Shown piece by piece: positions 1 to 7,582 of a stretch of DNA of 29,251 nucleotides (the first letter of the stretch is position 1; each line of letters starts with the position of its first letter). The position numbers and the translations under genes are program-made. The notes below the pieces were generated by a model. That model was not told the origin of the DNA, did not search any database, and saw nothing but the letters and a program-made list of their open reading frames with translations. The DNA is from a virus: the IMG/VR virus record IMGVR_UViG_3300034101_000185, positions 1-29,251 of that record. One strand, given 5' to 3'.

Positions 1-127
1 AAAGAACTACAAAGGCAAGTAGATACTTATTGCGATACCCAAGATTTAAACGCTATAAGCGACAAGAAGATAAAAAAGACCATCCAAAACCTTCATATTG
101 CAATGGGGGTTAAGATGGCACAAATTG
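1..127. repeat. Terminal direct repeat, left copy (circular assembly overlap)
   Basis: These 127 bases are identical to 29125-29251. The reading frame of the minor head protein gene continues without a break across the join. A 127-base exact overlap is what a de Bruijn assembler with k=127 leaves on a circular or circularly permuted molecule, so it is best read as an assembly artefact marking completeness and not as a biological terminal repeat. Confidence 0.93.
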
Positions 128-816
128 CCGAGAAGAACGTATCTAAGTCTGTTAAAGGATATTACGGACCAGAGGAGTTTAAGAGTAAGCAAACGGATTT
201 ATTTACTTATGTTATGTTGACTTACCTTGAACTAAAAGGCTTAGATAACATAGCAGCAGAGATAACTCAAACAACTAAAAACCAAATTCAACAATACTTG
301 ATGAAGTCGGTTGAAGAAGGGTTGACGATGCAAGAAACAATAAAGCTATTAAGAAAAGCTGGGATAACAGATTACAGAGCGGAGATGATAGCAAGAACAG
401 AAACAGGCAGAGCAGCGAACATTGGCTCAATGGTTGGCACGGCTGCAACTGGACTTGTAACTATGAAAGAGTGGATAGCAGCGAGGGATAACCGAACAAG
501 ACGTGTACCAAGAGATATGTTTGACCATTATCACATGGACGGAATAAAAGTACCTTACGATGAAAAATTTAATGTTAAAACTAAGAATGGAGGTTTTGAG
601 CAAATGTTACATCCTTGCGACCCAAGTGGAAGTGCTGGCGATGTTATCAACTGCCGTTGTACGTTAGGTTATGAAGCAGTGCGAGGTGAAGATGGCAAGC
701 CTAAAACGTTGCAAAATAACCCGCCAAGAGGAGATATGGGGTTGGTATGGAATTTAATAAATAACGTTGCTTTGATGCAAATATCTAATTTAATAAGAGA
801 TTTGTTAGCAGATTAA
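1..816 (+). CDS. Minor head (head morphogenesis) protein, Mu F / SPP1 gp7-like, 3' part
   Basis: This is the 3' part of a gene that begins at 29059 and crosses the circular junction; the complete protein is about 293 residues. Near the C-terminus (full-length residues about 226-242) is the family signature HPCDPSGSAGDVINCRC, with its DP and NCRC core, preceded by a helix-rich region containing IARTETGRAAN. This is the pattern of the phage Mu gpF / SPP1 gp7 head morphogenesis family, a minor capsid protein that associates with the portal during prohead assembly. The position between portal and prohead protease supports this. A start at 103 (ATG) is possible only if the junction is ignored; the upstream ATG at 29059 overlaps the preceding stop by one base, which is typical of translational coupling. 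The family call is firm; the exact role is inferred from relatives. Confidence 0.88.
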   Translation, partial: KELQRQVDTYCDTQDLNAISDKKIKKTIQNLHIAMGVKMAQIAEKNVSKSVKGYYGPEEFKSKQTDLFTYVMLTYLELKGLDNIAAEITQTTKNQIQQYLMKSVEEGLTMQETIKLLRKAGITDYRAEMIARTETGRAANIGSMVGTAATGLVTMKEWIAARDNRTRRVPRDMFDHYHMDGIKVPYDEKFNVKTKNGGFEQMLHPCDPSGSAGDVINCRCTLGYEAVRGEDGKPKTLQNNPPRGDMGLVWNLINNVALMQISNLIRDLLAD

Positions 817-834
817 AAAAAATTAATAACTTTG
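801..834 (+). promoter_or_regulatory. Bacteroidota-type promoter before the prohead protease
   Basis: TAACTTTG at 827-834 matches the -7 consensus TAnnTTTG. TTTG at 801-804 lies 22 nt upstream and fits the -33 element. Only 4 nt (ttat) separate the -7 element from the ATG at 839, so the transcript may start at the start codon itself. Confidence 0.68.
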
Positions 835-838
835 TTAT

Positions 839-1582
839 ATGAGTAAGATTGAAAACAAAAGCTACAATGATATGATTTTGGACATAGAGCCAGAATCAAG
901 AACAGTAAAAGCGTGTTGGTCAAGGATTGGTAACGTGGATTTGGATAACGATATTATCGTTGCTGAAGCGTTTACTAAGACTATCAAAGAACGTGGACCA
1001 AAAGGCAAGAATATGATTTGGTCTTTAGTAGATCACAAAGCAGACATGGCACACACTTTAGGTAAGCCTAAAGAGTTATATATCGAAGACGATATGCTTG
1101 TTGCGGTTACCGACTTAATAGAAACTGAATGTGGCGAAGATGCTATCAAGTTATATGAAGCTGGTTTAATCAATCAACACTCAATTGGTTTTAGTACGTT
1201 AAAGTCCGATGTTAACCAAAAGACTGGAGTGCGTACAATTACCGAATTAAAACTATATGAAGGCTCGGCGGTTCTTTGGGGTGCAAACCCAGAAACTCCA
1301 ACATTGGGTTTCAAGGGTGAGTTCAAAGAAACTAAAGAGAATTTATCTATGAGATTAGAAAACTTAATCAAGGCATTTAGAGGTGGAACATTTACAGACG
1401 ACACCTTTGCTTTGATGGAGATTCAAATAAAACAAATACAAGCTGAATTATTGGCTTTGGAAATTACTGAAACAATCACTCAACCCGCTGAAGCAGTTGA
1501 GCCGACACCAGTTGTTGAAGAAAATAATAACGAAGAAGTATTAAAGGCAATTAAACAATTTAACAATCTATTTAAAAAGTAA
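839..1582 (+). CDS. HK97-type prohead protease
   Basis: A 247-residue protein of the caudoviral prohead protease family (U35/S78, herpes-protease-like fold). This enzyme cleaves the scaffolding part of the capsid protein during head maturation. The likely catalytic histidine is H66 in SLVDHK and the likely catalytic serine is S115 in NQHSIGFS; both sit in the usual motifs. The strand-rich core ends near residue 160 with GSAVLWGANPETP, after which comes a low-complexity, Glu/Thr/Pro-rich tail (about 200-235) that probably acts as a linker or scaffold-like segment. It lies directly upstream of the major capsid protein, two bases apart, as in HK97. The length is slightly above that of many relatives because of the tail. 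Confidence 0.9.
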   Translation: MSKIENKSYNDMILDIEPESRTVKACWSRIGNVDLDNDIIVAEAFTKTIKERGPKGKNMIWSLVDHKADMAHTLGKPKELYIEDDMLVAVTDLIETECGEDAIKLYEAGLINQHSIGFSTLKSDVNQKTGVRTITELKLYEGSAVLWGANPETPTLGFKGEFKETKENLSMRLENLIKAFRGGTFTDDTFALMEIQIKQIQAELLALEITETITQPAEAVEPTPVVEENNNEEVLKAIKQFNNLFKK

Positions 1583-1584
1583 AA

Positions 1585-2676
1585 ATGGAAAATTTAATCA
1601 ATGAAATGGCTGAGAACCTAAAAGGTTTTCAAGCTAACGCAGAGGCTCAAATTAAAGAGGTGGCTGCGCAAGTAACTGTTGTAAAAGACGAGTTACAAAA
1701 ACAAATTGACGGACAATTAGCTGCACAAAAGAAAGCTGCTAAGAAAGAAGTTAAATTTATGGATGAAGTTATCTTAGAAAAATTAGATGGTAATTTCGAC
1801 GCAATGGAGAAGTCATTAAAGACAAATGGTAAATTCCGTTTAGATTTAAGCGACGTTAAAACAATGACTTTAAGCGGTAACTTAACTGGTGATTCTCAAG
1901 CGTCTTATGCTCCGAACCCAGCTATCCAACCAGCACAATCTTTAAATTTTAGAGATTTGATCCCTACTGTTAGAAGCGAAACTGGATTGTATGTTTACTA
2001 TCGTGAGAACGCTGGTTTAACTAACAACATTGCTGCTCAAACTGAAGGTTCAAACAAAGGTGAGAACGATTATAGCTTAACAGAGGTTAAAGTTGTAAAC
2101 GATTATTTAGCTGGTTTCTCTACTTTCTCTAAGCAAATGTTGAAGTCTTTACCATTTATGACACAGACTTTACCAAGAATGTTACAAAGAGATTTCTTCA
2201 AGGCTGAGAACGCATCTTTCTTTGGAACTGTATCTGCTGCTGCAACTGGTTCAACTACAACTGCTGAAACTAACGATTTGTTAGCGTTAATCGATTACAT
2301 CGGTAACCAAAAGAGTGCAAACTTCGTTTCTTCTTATGCTTTAGTTAGCGACAAGCAAATGGCTCGTTTATTGAAGGCTACAATTGCTGCTGGATATTTC
2401 CCTGGCAATGGTTCAGTTGTTGTTTCTCCAAATGGTGGAATGACAATCTGGGGTACTCCAATTATCTCTGCTTCTTGGGTAACCGATGACAAAGTATTAA
2501 TCTTTGATTCAAGCTACTTAGAAAGAGTTGAGGTTGAAGGATTGGCTATCGAGTTCTCTTATGAGAATGGCGAAAACTTCCAAAAGAACTTGGTAACTGC
2601 TCGTATTGAGTGTTACGAAGACATCAACTTAATGTTATCTACATCTGCTATCTATGCAGACTTCGGTAACGTATAG
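1585..2676 (+). CDS. HK97-fold major capsid protein
   Basis: A 363-residue protein. Residues 1-75 are charged, Ala/Gln/Lys-rich and likely coiled-coil, matching the N-terminal delta (scaffolding) domain that the prohead protease removes in this family. From about residue 90 the sequence has the HK97 capsid pattern: the N-arm, LNFRDLIPTVRSETGLYVYYREN, then aromatic/Ala-rich helices and the P-domain segment WGTPIISASW. It ends in a strand-rich region with VTARIECYEDINLM. Codon use is noticeably more regular (many GCT, GTT, ACT codons) than in its neighbours, as expected of a highly expressed gene. It is followed immediately by a strong terminator. The cleavage site cannot be placed from sequence alone. 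Confidence 0.92.
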   Translation: MENLINEMAENLKGFQANAEAQIKEVAAQVTVVKDELQKQIDGQLAAQKKAAKKEVKFMDEVILEKLDGNFDAMEKSLKTNGKFRLDLSDVKTMTLSGNLTGDSQASYAPNPAIQPAQSLNFRDLIPTVRSETGLYVYYRENAGLTNNIAAQTEGSNKGENDYSLTEVKVVNDYLAGFSTFSKQMLKSLPFMTQTLPRMLQRDFFKAENASFFGTVSAAATGSTTTAETNDLLALIDYIGNQKSANFVSSYALVSDKQMARLLKATIAAGYFPGNGSVVVSPNGGMTIWGTPIISASWVTDDKVLIFDSSYLERVEVEGLAIEFSYENGENFQKNLVTARIECYEDINLMLSTSAIYADFGNV

Positions 2677-2699
2677 TTCTAAAGGTTTAGTAAATAATG

Positions 2700-2727
2700 A
2701 CCCCTACCTATTCGGTGGGGGTTTTTT
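2700..2727 (+). terminator. Rho-independent terminator after the capsid gene
   Basis: A 9-bp stem (ACCCCTACC at 2700-2708 with GGTGGGGGT at 2714-2722, one T-G wobble) closes a 5-nt loop (TATTC) and runs into six T's at 2722-2727. It ends the packaging/head transcript right after the major capsid gene. Confidence 0.9.
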
Positions 2728-2743
2728 ATTGGAATAAATTAAG

Positions 2744-2751
2744 TAATTTTG
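2744..2751 (+). promoter_or_regulatory. Promoter -7 element for the connector/tail operon
   Basis: TAATTTTG matches TAnnTTTG perfectly and lies between the capsid terminator and the next ATG (2764). I find no TTG at the usual -33 spacing; the terminator T-tract occupies that place. It would restart transcription for the tail genes. Confidence 0.6.
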
Positions 2752-2763
2752 TAAAAAAAGGAT

Positions 2764-3306
2764 ATGTCTTATTCTAATTATATTAATGACTTTAGTGCGG
2801 TTCCAGTAGCACCAATAGTTGAACCAGTTACTTTAGCAGAGGCAAAATTATATTGCCGTATTACAACAAGTGCTGAAGATACTTTGATTACTTTAATGAT
2901 TACACAAGCAAGAGAAGCTATCGAAGTGGCAACTGGATTGAGTTTGATACCGAAAGACATCACTACATATTTTAGCAATGTAAGTGGCAATTTTGATATT
3001 CCTTTTGGACCAGTTGACATTGCGACTTTTGATTTGTTTGATATGGAGCAAGATGCCTTAGAGATTACAGGAACAAACCTACAATTAATAGGCAATCAAT
3101 TCCCTAAGTTAGTTTTTCCAAGATATGTAAACTTAAAAGCTACTTATAGAGCTGGTTATACAACCATTCCTAAAGACCTTAAATTAGCCATATTAGATCA
3201 AATCTCTTATGACTATGAGAATAGAGGCTTGGATAGTGATACTGGTATTTGTGAGAAGTCTTGGAAAGCGTGTCAAAGATGGACAAGATTAAGCCCAATA
3301 TTATAA
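2764..3306 (+). CDS. Head-tail connector, HK97 gp6-like
   Basis: A 180-residue protein resembling the phage gp6-like head-tail connector (DNA-packaging) family, which forms the ring below the portal. Supporting segments are PVTLAEAKLYCRI near residue 20, an early helical pair (EDTLITLMITQAREAIEVATG), a strand region with FPRYVNLKATYRAGYTTIP, and a closing helix LKLAILDQISYDYENRG. This order is characteristic of the family. It begins the second structural operon behind its own -7 element, and the next gene starts one base after its stop. Family assignment is from the motif order and gene order. Confidence 0.82.
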   Translation: MSYSNYINDFSAVPVAPIVEPVTLAEAKLYCRITTSAEDTLITLMITQAREAIEVATGLSLIPKDITTYFSNVSGNFDIPFGPVDIATFDLFDMEQDALEITGTNLQLIGNQFPKLVFPRYVNLKATYRAGYTTIPKDLKLAILDQISYDYENRGLDSDTGICEKSWKACQRWTRLSPIL

Positions 3307-3307
3307 T

Positions 3308-3649
3308 ATGAAATTAGGTAAAGCGAAAGCAAACTATATTGATGCCAACACGATGACCCGTGAGGTTGGAATCTATGCTCCAACAAGGACAAGTGATGGT
3401 CAAGGTGGCTTCACTACCACATTTGCCCTACAAAGCACAGTTTGGGGCGATTTAAGACCAGATAATCAAAATCGTGCAATAGATGACTTGGAATTGCAAT
3501 TTGACCAAAGGAATAGGCTCTATATTCGTTTTGGGGTTAACATAAACGATTCCTACGAAGTAGAGGTTGAAGGACATAGATTTACAATACATTCCATTAA
3601 GAACGTAGAGAACCAAAATAGGTTCTTGGAGTTAATAATTTATAAATAA
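3308..3649 (+). CDS. Head closure protein, SPP1 gp16-like head-tail joining
   Basis: A 113-residue, mostly beta protein. It resembles phage head-tail joining proteins (SPP1 gp16 type), which seal the connector once DNA is packaged. Evidence includes IYAPTRTSDGQGGFT near residue 25, the WGDLRP turn, RNRLYIRFG and the final EVEGHRFTIHSIKNVENQNRFLELI, matching the small beta-barrel layout of this family. The start is one base after the preceding stop, and the stop overlaps the next start as TAATG, so the three connector genes are probably co-translated. Confidence 0.8.
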   Translation: MKLGKAKANYIDANTMTREVGIYAPTRTSDGQGGFTTTFALQSTVWGDLRPDNQNRAIDDLELQFDQRNRLYIRFGVNINDSYEVEVEGHRFTIHSIKNVENQNRFLELIIYK

Positions 3650-4191
3650 TGGCTGGCTTTACTTTTGACATAGGCAACTTATCGGATGTGTTAAAAAAAC
3701 TTGATACTTTAGATGCTAAGGTGCAACAACAAGTAAAGGATGAAATTAACGCTTCAGCTTTAAATATTCAATCTGGAGCAAAGAGATTAGCGCCCGTTAA
3801 CTTTGGTCAATTAAGGAATAGCATTTACTTAAAAGAGCGAAAAGTTGAAAAGGGGATTGTTTATACAGTTGGTTCAAATGCATCTTATGCTCCTTATGTA
3901 GAATTTGGGACAGGTGGCAAGGTAAGCATACCAGCTGGATTTGAGGACTTGGCAAGTGGGTTTAAAGGTAAAAAGGCTGGTACTTTTAAAGATATGGTAC
4001 AAGCTTTGACATTATGGGTAAGAAGAAAGGGAATCGGTGGAGGCAAAGACAAGTCAATAGCTTATGCAATAGCTTTAAGCATATTAAGGAAAGGGATGCG
4101 TCCTCAACCTTTTTTAATACCAGCGTTTCAAACAGAGAAGCCAAAATTGATTAAGAATATATTAAACGTATTGAAGAATGTTAAATCCTAA
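3649..4191 (+). CDS. HK97 gp10-like tail completion protein
   Basis: A 180-residue protein of the HK97-gp10_like family, which caps or completes the tail end joined to the head. The N-terminal helix (DVLKKLDTLDAKVQQQVKDEI) leads into GAKRLAPVNFGQLRNSI and then SNASYAPYVEFGTGG, the family hallmark. A glycine/lysine-rich stretch follows (KGKKAGTFKD, RRKGIGGGKDKS), and the C-terminal part has RKGMRPQPFLIPAF, also typical. Its start overlaps the preceding stop by one base and its end overlaps the next gene by 14 bases. Confidence 0.87.
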   Translation: MAGFTFDIGNLSDVLKKLDTLDAKVQQQVKDEINASALNIQSGAKRLAPVNFGQLRNSIYLKERKVEKGIVYTVGSNASYAPYVEFGTGGKVSIPAGFEDLASGFKGKKAGTFKDMVQALTLWVRRKGIGGGKDKSIAYAIALSILRKGMRPQPFLIPAFQTEKPKLIKNILNVLKNVKS

Positions 4192-4585
4192 TATTGAGAT
4201 AAAGAAGTGGTTTTATACCAACTTGACAAGTGCAAGCGGATTGGTAGTTTACGATGGCTTTGCTCCAGATGGTGCGGGTGACGAATATATTGTTATGACT
4301 GGTAGGACATCAAGCCAAGATCAAGGCAAAGCAGGTTATACAAATAGTATTAGTATCACAGTTGATATTATTACAAAAAATGCTAACTTTGGTTATAAAC
4401 GTGCTGAAGCAATAAGCGACTTAGTCTTGACTGCAATAAATTCCGATACCAATATAACATTGGCAAACGGATTCACGGCATCAAGTTTAAGTGTTGAAAG
4501 TGTAAGAAACTTAGACGGCTTAAACCCTTTAGATAACGTTTTTAGAGTATTGATAACTTATAACATTATAATAACACAAATTTAA
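4178..4585 (+). CDS. Tail completion protein, gp17/DUF3168-like
   Basis: A 135-residue protein in the position where siphophages encode the DUF3168 / gp17-type tail terminator, which stops tail tube growth and joins the tail to the head. The sequence fits: an N-terminal helix, then VVYDGFAPDGAGDEYIVMTG, a strand-rich core (SISITVDIITKNANFGYKRAEAISDLV) and a final strand VFRVLITYNIIITQI. Sequence similarity in this family is always low, so gene order carries part of the weight. It overlaps the previous gene by 14 bases. Confidence 0.68.
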   Translation: MLNPNIEIKKWFYTNLTSASGLVVYDGFAPDGAGDEYIVMTGRTSSQDQGKAGYTNSISITVDIITKNANFGYKRAEAISDLVLTAINSDTNITLANGFTASSLSVESVRNLDGLNPLDNVFRVLITYNIIITQI

Positions 4586-4596
4586 AATTAAATAAA

Positions 4597-5037
4597 ATGC
4601 CAGAAACAAAAGTAAGCGGTAGAGATTATATCCTCTTAGCAGACATTGACAAAAACGGATCATTCAAGCCAGTAGCTTGTTTGACTACCAACTCAATTAC
4701 ATCAACTTTGGGAACAATTGATGCAACTTCAAAATGTGGAGATGAATACACTCCAAATCAATCATTCAATCAATCTATTGAGTGTGAAGGTTTTGCTATT
4801 GATGAAACAGGTAGTCCAGCTAAAGATAGCTACCAACAATTGTATGCTGCTCACGCAGCACAAACAACTTTCCCAATTAAGATGGGTAAAGCAGTTCCAG
4901 CATCTGGAGATATTACATATAGCGGTACTGTATTTATTAGCAATTTTGGTGTAAACGCAGCTGATAAAGACGATGTTAAATTTACTGCAACATTTGTAGT
5001 AACTGTACCACCTTTGACACAAACTGAAACTGCATAA
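4597..5037 (+). CDS. Major tail tube protein
   Basis: A 146-residue, strand-rich protein with few charged helices. It sits between tail completion and the G/GT-like chaperones, where the major tail tube protein always lies in siphophages. It begins with GRDYILLADIDKNGSFKPVACLTTNSI, the usual N-terminal strand leading to an 'A-C-x-T' strand in TP901-1-type tube proteins, and continues with the polymer-forming strands ITYSGTVFISNFGVNA and VKFTATFVVTVPP. A 10-base gap separates it from the gene before. The call rests on fold pattern and position. Confidence 0.8.
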   Translation: MPETKVSGRDYILLADIDKNGSFKPVACLTTNSITSTLGTIDATSKCGDEYTPNQSFNQSIECEGFAIDETGSPAKDSYQQLYAAHAAQTTFPIKMGKAVPASGDITYSGTVFISNFGVNAADKDDVKFTATFVVTVPPLTQTETA

Positions 5038-5050
5038 TAAATAAAAAACT

Positions 5051-5425
5051 ATGTTCGAATTTAAGACTAACAACAAAACAATCCACCTAAAGTGGGGTAC
5101 TTGGGCAATGCGTGAGTTTACTAAACAAAACGATATCGGTATTGACGAGTACTTTAAAGTTCTTTCAACGGCACAAACAAGTTTAGACGTAATTGTCCAG
5201 CTTGTTTATATTGGGTACAAATCTGCTTGTGTAAGTAATAAGCAAGAGATTGAATATACAATAGACGATGCTTGCGAATGGATTGATGAAGTGGGTTCTA
5301 TTTTTAACGAAGAAGGTCAAATTATTGACTATTTAAAATATATCGTTGAAAGTACAGTCCACACCATAACAGGTGTAAAGAAAGAAGAAGAAAAAAAAAA
5401 GCCTAACAAAGCTAAGCTGGGATGA
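5051..5425 (+). CDS. Tail assembly chaperone, gpG-like
   Basis: A 124-residue protein just before the tape measure gene, the position of lambda G and its relatives. These chaperones bind the tape measure protein before tube assembly and are not part of the virion. It starts TNNKTIHLKWGTWAMREFTKQ, a strand and helix pattern common in Bacteroidota relatives (KTIHLKWGTWAM...), and is acidic and helical after that. The C-terminus is a Lys/Glu run (KKEEEKKKPNKAKLG) encoded by a ten-A tract, and the TGA is at 5423-5425. The tract is the likely frameshift site that extends a fraction of this protein into the frame at 5379-5723. Confidence 0.78.
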   Translation: MFEFKTNNKTIHLKWGTWAMREFTKQNDIGIDEYFKVLSTAQTSLDVIVQLVYIGYKSACVSNKQEIEYTIDDACEWIDEVGSIFNEEGQIIDYLKYIVESTVHTITGVKKEEEKKKPNKAKLG

Positions 5426-5723
5426 TATCTTAGTTAAAGCTGCGGAGTGCGGAATAAGACCAAATGAATTTTGGGACATGACTTGGAAGGACTTCTCCAT
5501 TATCGTTTTAGGTAAGGAAAGAAACGAGTTAAATGAATGGGCGAGGACAAGAAACCTCGCCTATATTATATACTTAAGTTCTACAACCGAGAAAACCCCT
5601 AAAAGTATGAAGTCTTTTTGGAGCATTCCAGAGTTAGATCAAGCGGATGTTTACGAAGAAAGGGTGATGATAACTGACGAACAACTGGCAAGAACACTTA
5701 AATTGTACGGAGTAAATAAATAA
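5379..5723 (+). CDS. Tail assembly chaperone extension, gpT-like (reached by +1/-2 frameshift)
   Basis: This frame is open from 5379 to the TAA ending at 5723. Its coding-like part begins right at the A10 tract and reads SLTKLSWDDILVKAAECG, then IRPNEFWDMTWKDFSIIVLG; the 'W-D-x-I...G-x-x-P-x-E-F-W-x-M-T' pattern is what lambda T-like extensions look like. The first in-frame ATG is only at 5478, in the middle of this motif, so independent initiation there would lose the conserved N-terminal half. Translation is best explained by slippage from the 5051 frame, giving a G-GT fusion of about 223 residues. The gene ends two bases before the tape measure ATG. The fusion is inferred; the frame relation is observed. 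Confidence 0.75.
   Translation, partial: RKKKKKKSLTKLSWDDILVKAAECGIRPNEFWDMTWKDFSIIVLGKERNELNEWARTRNLAYIIYLSSTTEKTPKSMKSFWSIPELDQADVYEERVMITDEQLARTLKLYGVNK
5391..5435 (+). other. Programmed frameshift site (A10 slippery run with downstream hairpin)
   Basis: Ten consecutive A's (5391-5400) follow GAAGAAG and precede GCC. The 5051 frame reads AAA AAA AAG here, while the downstream frame is +1 (equivalently -2) from it. A weak hairpin begins 9 nt later: AGCTAAG (5410-5416) pairs with CTTAGTT (5429-5435), including one G-U, around a 12-nt loop. Ribosomal slippage and RNA polymerase slippage on the A run would both give the fusion. Confidence 0.65.
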
Positions 5724-5725
5724 AG

Positions 5726-7582
5726 ATGGCAGAACTTTTAGATTTAAATATTAATATTGGTGCAAATACTACGGACTTTGAAAGTTCACTACAAAAAGCC
5801 CAAAATCTATTAAGACAATTTGAAGCTGCCTTAAAGAAAGCTACCAACGTTGGTGAGATTAATTATTTGAATAATCAAATTAAGAATCTTAATGCAACAA
5901 TTGGTGCTTTAGGTCAACAAATGAATAAGGTTGGCAGACCAGCTGGTGATGCAACAAATTCTTTAATGAACTTATCAAGGGTTGCGCAAGATGCTCCTTA
6001 TGGATTTATAGGTATTGCAAATAACTTAAACCCCTTATTAGAATCGTTCCAAAGGCTACAAAAAGAGAGCGGTAGTTCCGCAAATGCCTTAAAATCAATG
6101 GTAGCTGGTTTAACAGGTCCAGCTGGTATTGGTCTTGCTTTGGGAGTTGTATCTTCTTTAGCCGTTACATTTGGTAAAGATATTGCTGCGTTCTTTAAAG
6201 GTCCAACTGAAAAACTAAAGGAATTTAGAGCAGAATTAGCAAAGATTTCACAAGATTTATACAAAGTAGTTGGAGAAGCACAAGCAAATAGAACAATCGG
6301 TTTAAATTTAGTAAGTGTAATTGCTGGTGGAACTGCTGCTCAGCAAGAAGAAGCATTAAAAAAATTAAAAGTATTATATAGAGATAGCAAAGATATTCAA
6401 GCATTAAAAATTGGTGCTGATACTACATATATGACTCATTTAGTCAATATGGCATCAAAGCAAGAAGAATATAATGCTAAAGAAAAAAATAATGCACAAG
6501 CATTAAATATTATTTATGATAATCAAAAGAAAGTAATAGACGAAAGAGATAAGGCTTTAAAGGCTGTTAAAGGAGATATTGTTACTGGTGGTGGGCCTGG
6601 AGGGGGTGCTTCTGTTGTAACTGAAGAACAACAGATTCAAAGTATAAAAAATAAGTACAATCCAATTCTAAAAGAATTAGAAAAACAAATTGTATCTGCT
6701 AAAACTAAAAACTTAGAATTAGTTACTGCTTTATCTGTATTTGAAACTCCAGATGTTAAAGGTGGAACTAAAAAAGAAGGTTCTTCTCCTATTGTAAACT
6801 ATGCAAGAGAAGAAAACAAAGCACTAAATTTAGAGTTAGCCAAGATGAATGCTTTAAGGGAGAAGATGAAGCAAATAGGTTTAGAGCCTTTGCAATTATT
6901 TGAATTACCATCGGATGCAAGAGCAGCAGAAAAGAAAAGACAAGGATATTTTCAAGGTAGAGAAAAGGATTTATTAGAACAATCAAATCAAAGTGGATTT
7001 GGTGCTTTAATGCAAGGGATGTATAAAAAGGATAAAAGTAAAATTGAGGAAGAAGATGCAGAAAAGAAAAGATTAGAAGATTTAACAAAGTCGTATCAAG
7101 ATTTTGCCTATACAATATCTGGAAGTGTAACAAATGCTTTAATGGGGATGTACGATGCAATGCAATCTGGTCAAAGTCCACTACAAGCAATTGGAGATAT
7201 GTTTGCTAATATAGGTAGACAAATAGCTGCTGCGGTTATTCAAGCATTAATATTTCAAGCATTATTAGAAGCGTTCCCAGCTTTAAAGGGTGCTTTTACT
7301 GCGATGGGTTCTGTAAGTAGCGGTAAAGGTCTTGGCGGTTTATTAGGACTTGCAAGTGGAGGTATTGCAACTGGTCCAACATTGGCAATGATTGGTGAGG
7401 GTAGCGAAAGCGAAGCAGTATTGCCATTGAGTAAGCTTGGCAATATAATGCAAGGTTCTTTTAATGCTGGTGCAATGAATGGGAATATTATGGGACAAAA
7501 TGGTCAATTTGTATTAAGAGGTCAAGACTTGGTTTTGGCAATGCAAAGGTCTAATTCTTCATTAAATATAATTAGGGGTTAA
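5726..7582 (+). CDS. Tape measure protein
   Basis: A 618-residue protein, long and helix-rich, lying right after the G/GT chaperones. Residues 10-75 are coiled-coil (FESSLQKAQNLLRQFEAALKKA). A hydrophobic Gly/Ala segment lies near 120-150 (VAGLTGPAGIGLALGVVSSL), as in most tape measures, where it may help DNA cross the membrane. A central Gly-rich hinge (GGGPGGGA, about 288-296) is followed by a Lys/Glu coil. The C-terminus has the lambda gpH-like pattern ALMGMYDAMQSGQSPLQAI, then GGIATGPTLAMIGEGSESEAVLPLSKL. At roughly 0.15 nm per residue, the tail would be about 90 nm. It overlaps the next gene as TAATG. Confidence 0.93.
   Translation: MAELLDLNINIGANTTDFESSLQKAQNLLRQFEAALKKATNVGEINYLNNQIKNLNATIGALGQQMNKVGRPAGDATNSLMNLSRVAQDAPYGFIGIANNLNPLLESFQRLQKESGSSANALKSMVAGLTGPAGIGLALGVVSSLAVTFGKDIAAFFKGPTEKLKEFRAELAKISQDLYKVVGEAQANRTIGLNLVSVIAGGTAAQQEEALKKLKVLYRDSKDIQALKIGADTTYMTHLVNMASKQEEYNAKEKNNAQALNIIYDNQKKVIDERDKALKAVKGDIVTGGGPGGGASVVTEEQQIQSIKNKYNPILKELEKQIVSAKTKNLELVTALSVFETPDVKGGTKKEGSSPIVNYAREENKALNLELAKMNALREKMKQIGLEPLQLFELPSDARAAEKKRQGYFQGREKDLLEQSNQSGFGALMQGMYKKDKSKIEEEDAEKKRLEDLTKSYQDFAYTISGSVTNALMGMYDAMQSGQSPLQAIGDMFANIGRQIAAAVIQALIFQALLEAFPALKGAFTAMGSVSSGKGLGGLLGLASGGIATGPTLAMIGEGSESEAVLPLSKLGNIMQGSFNAGAMNGNIMGQNGQFVLRGQDLVLAMQRSNSSLNIIRG

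Noticed and set aside
4718-4954. Second + strand frame inside the tail tube gene.
   Set aside because: Met/Gln/Leu-rich shadow of the real frame; no leader and no known product.
6789-7190. Minus-strand open frame of 133 codons inside the tape measure gene, and other minus-strand frames.
   Set aside because: Low-complexity, antisense to clearly coding regions, with no promoter element or recognisable product. All firm genes are on the + strand.
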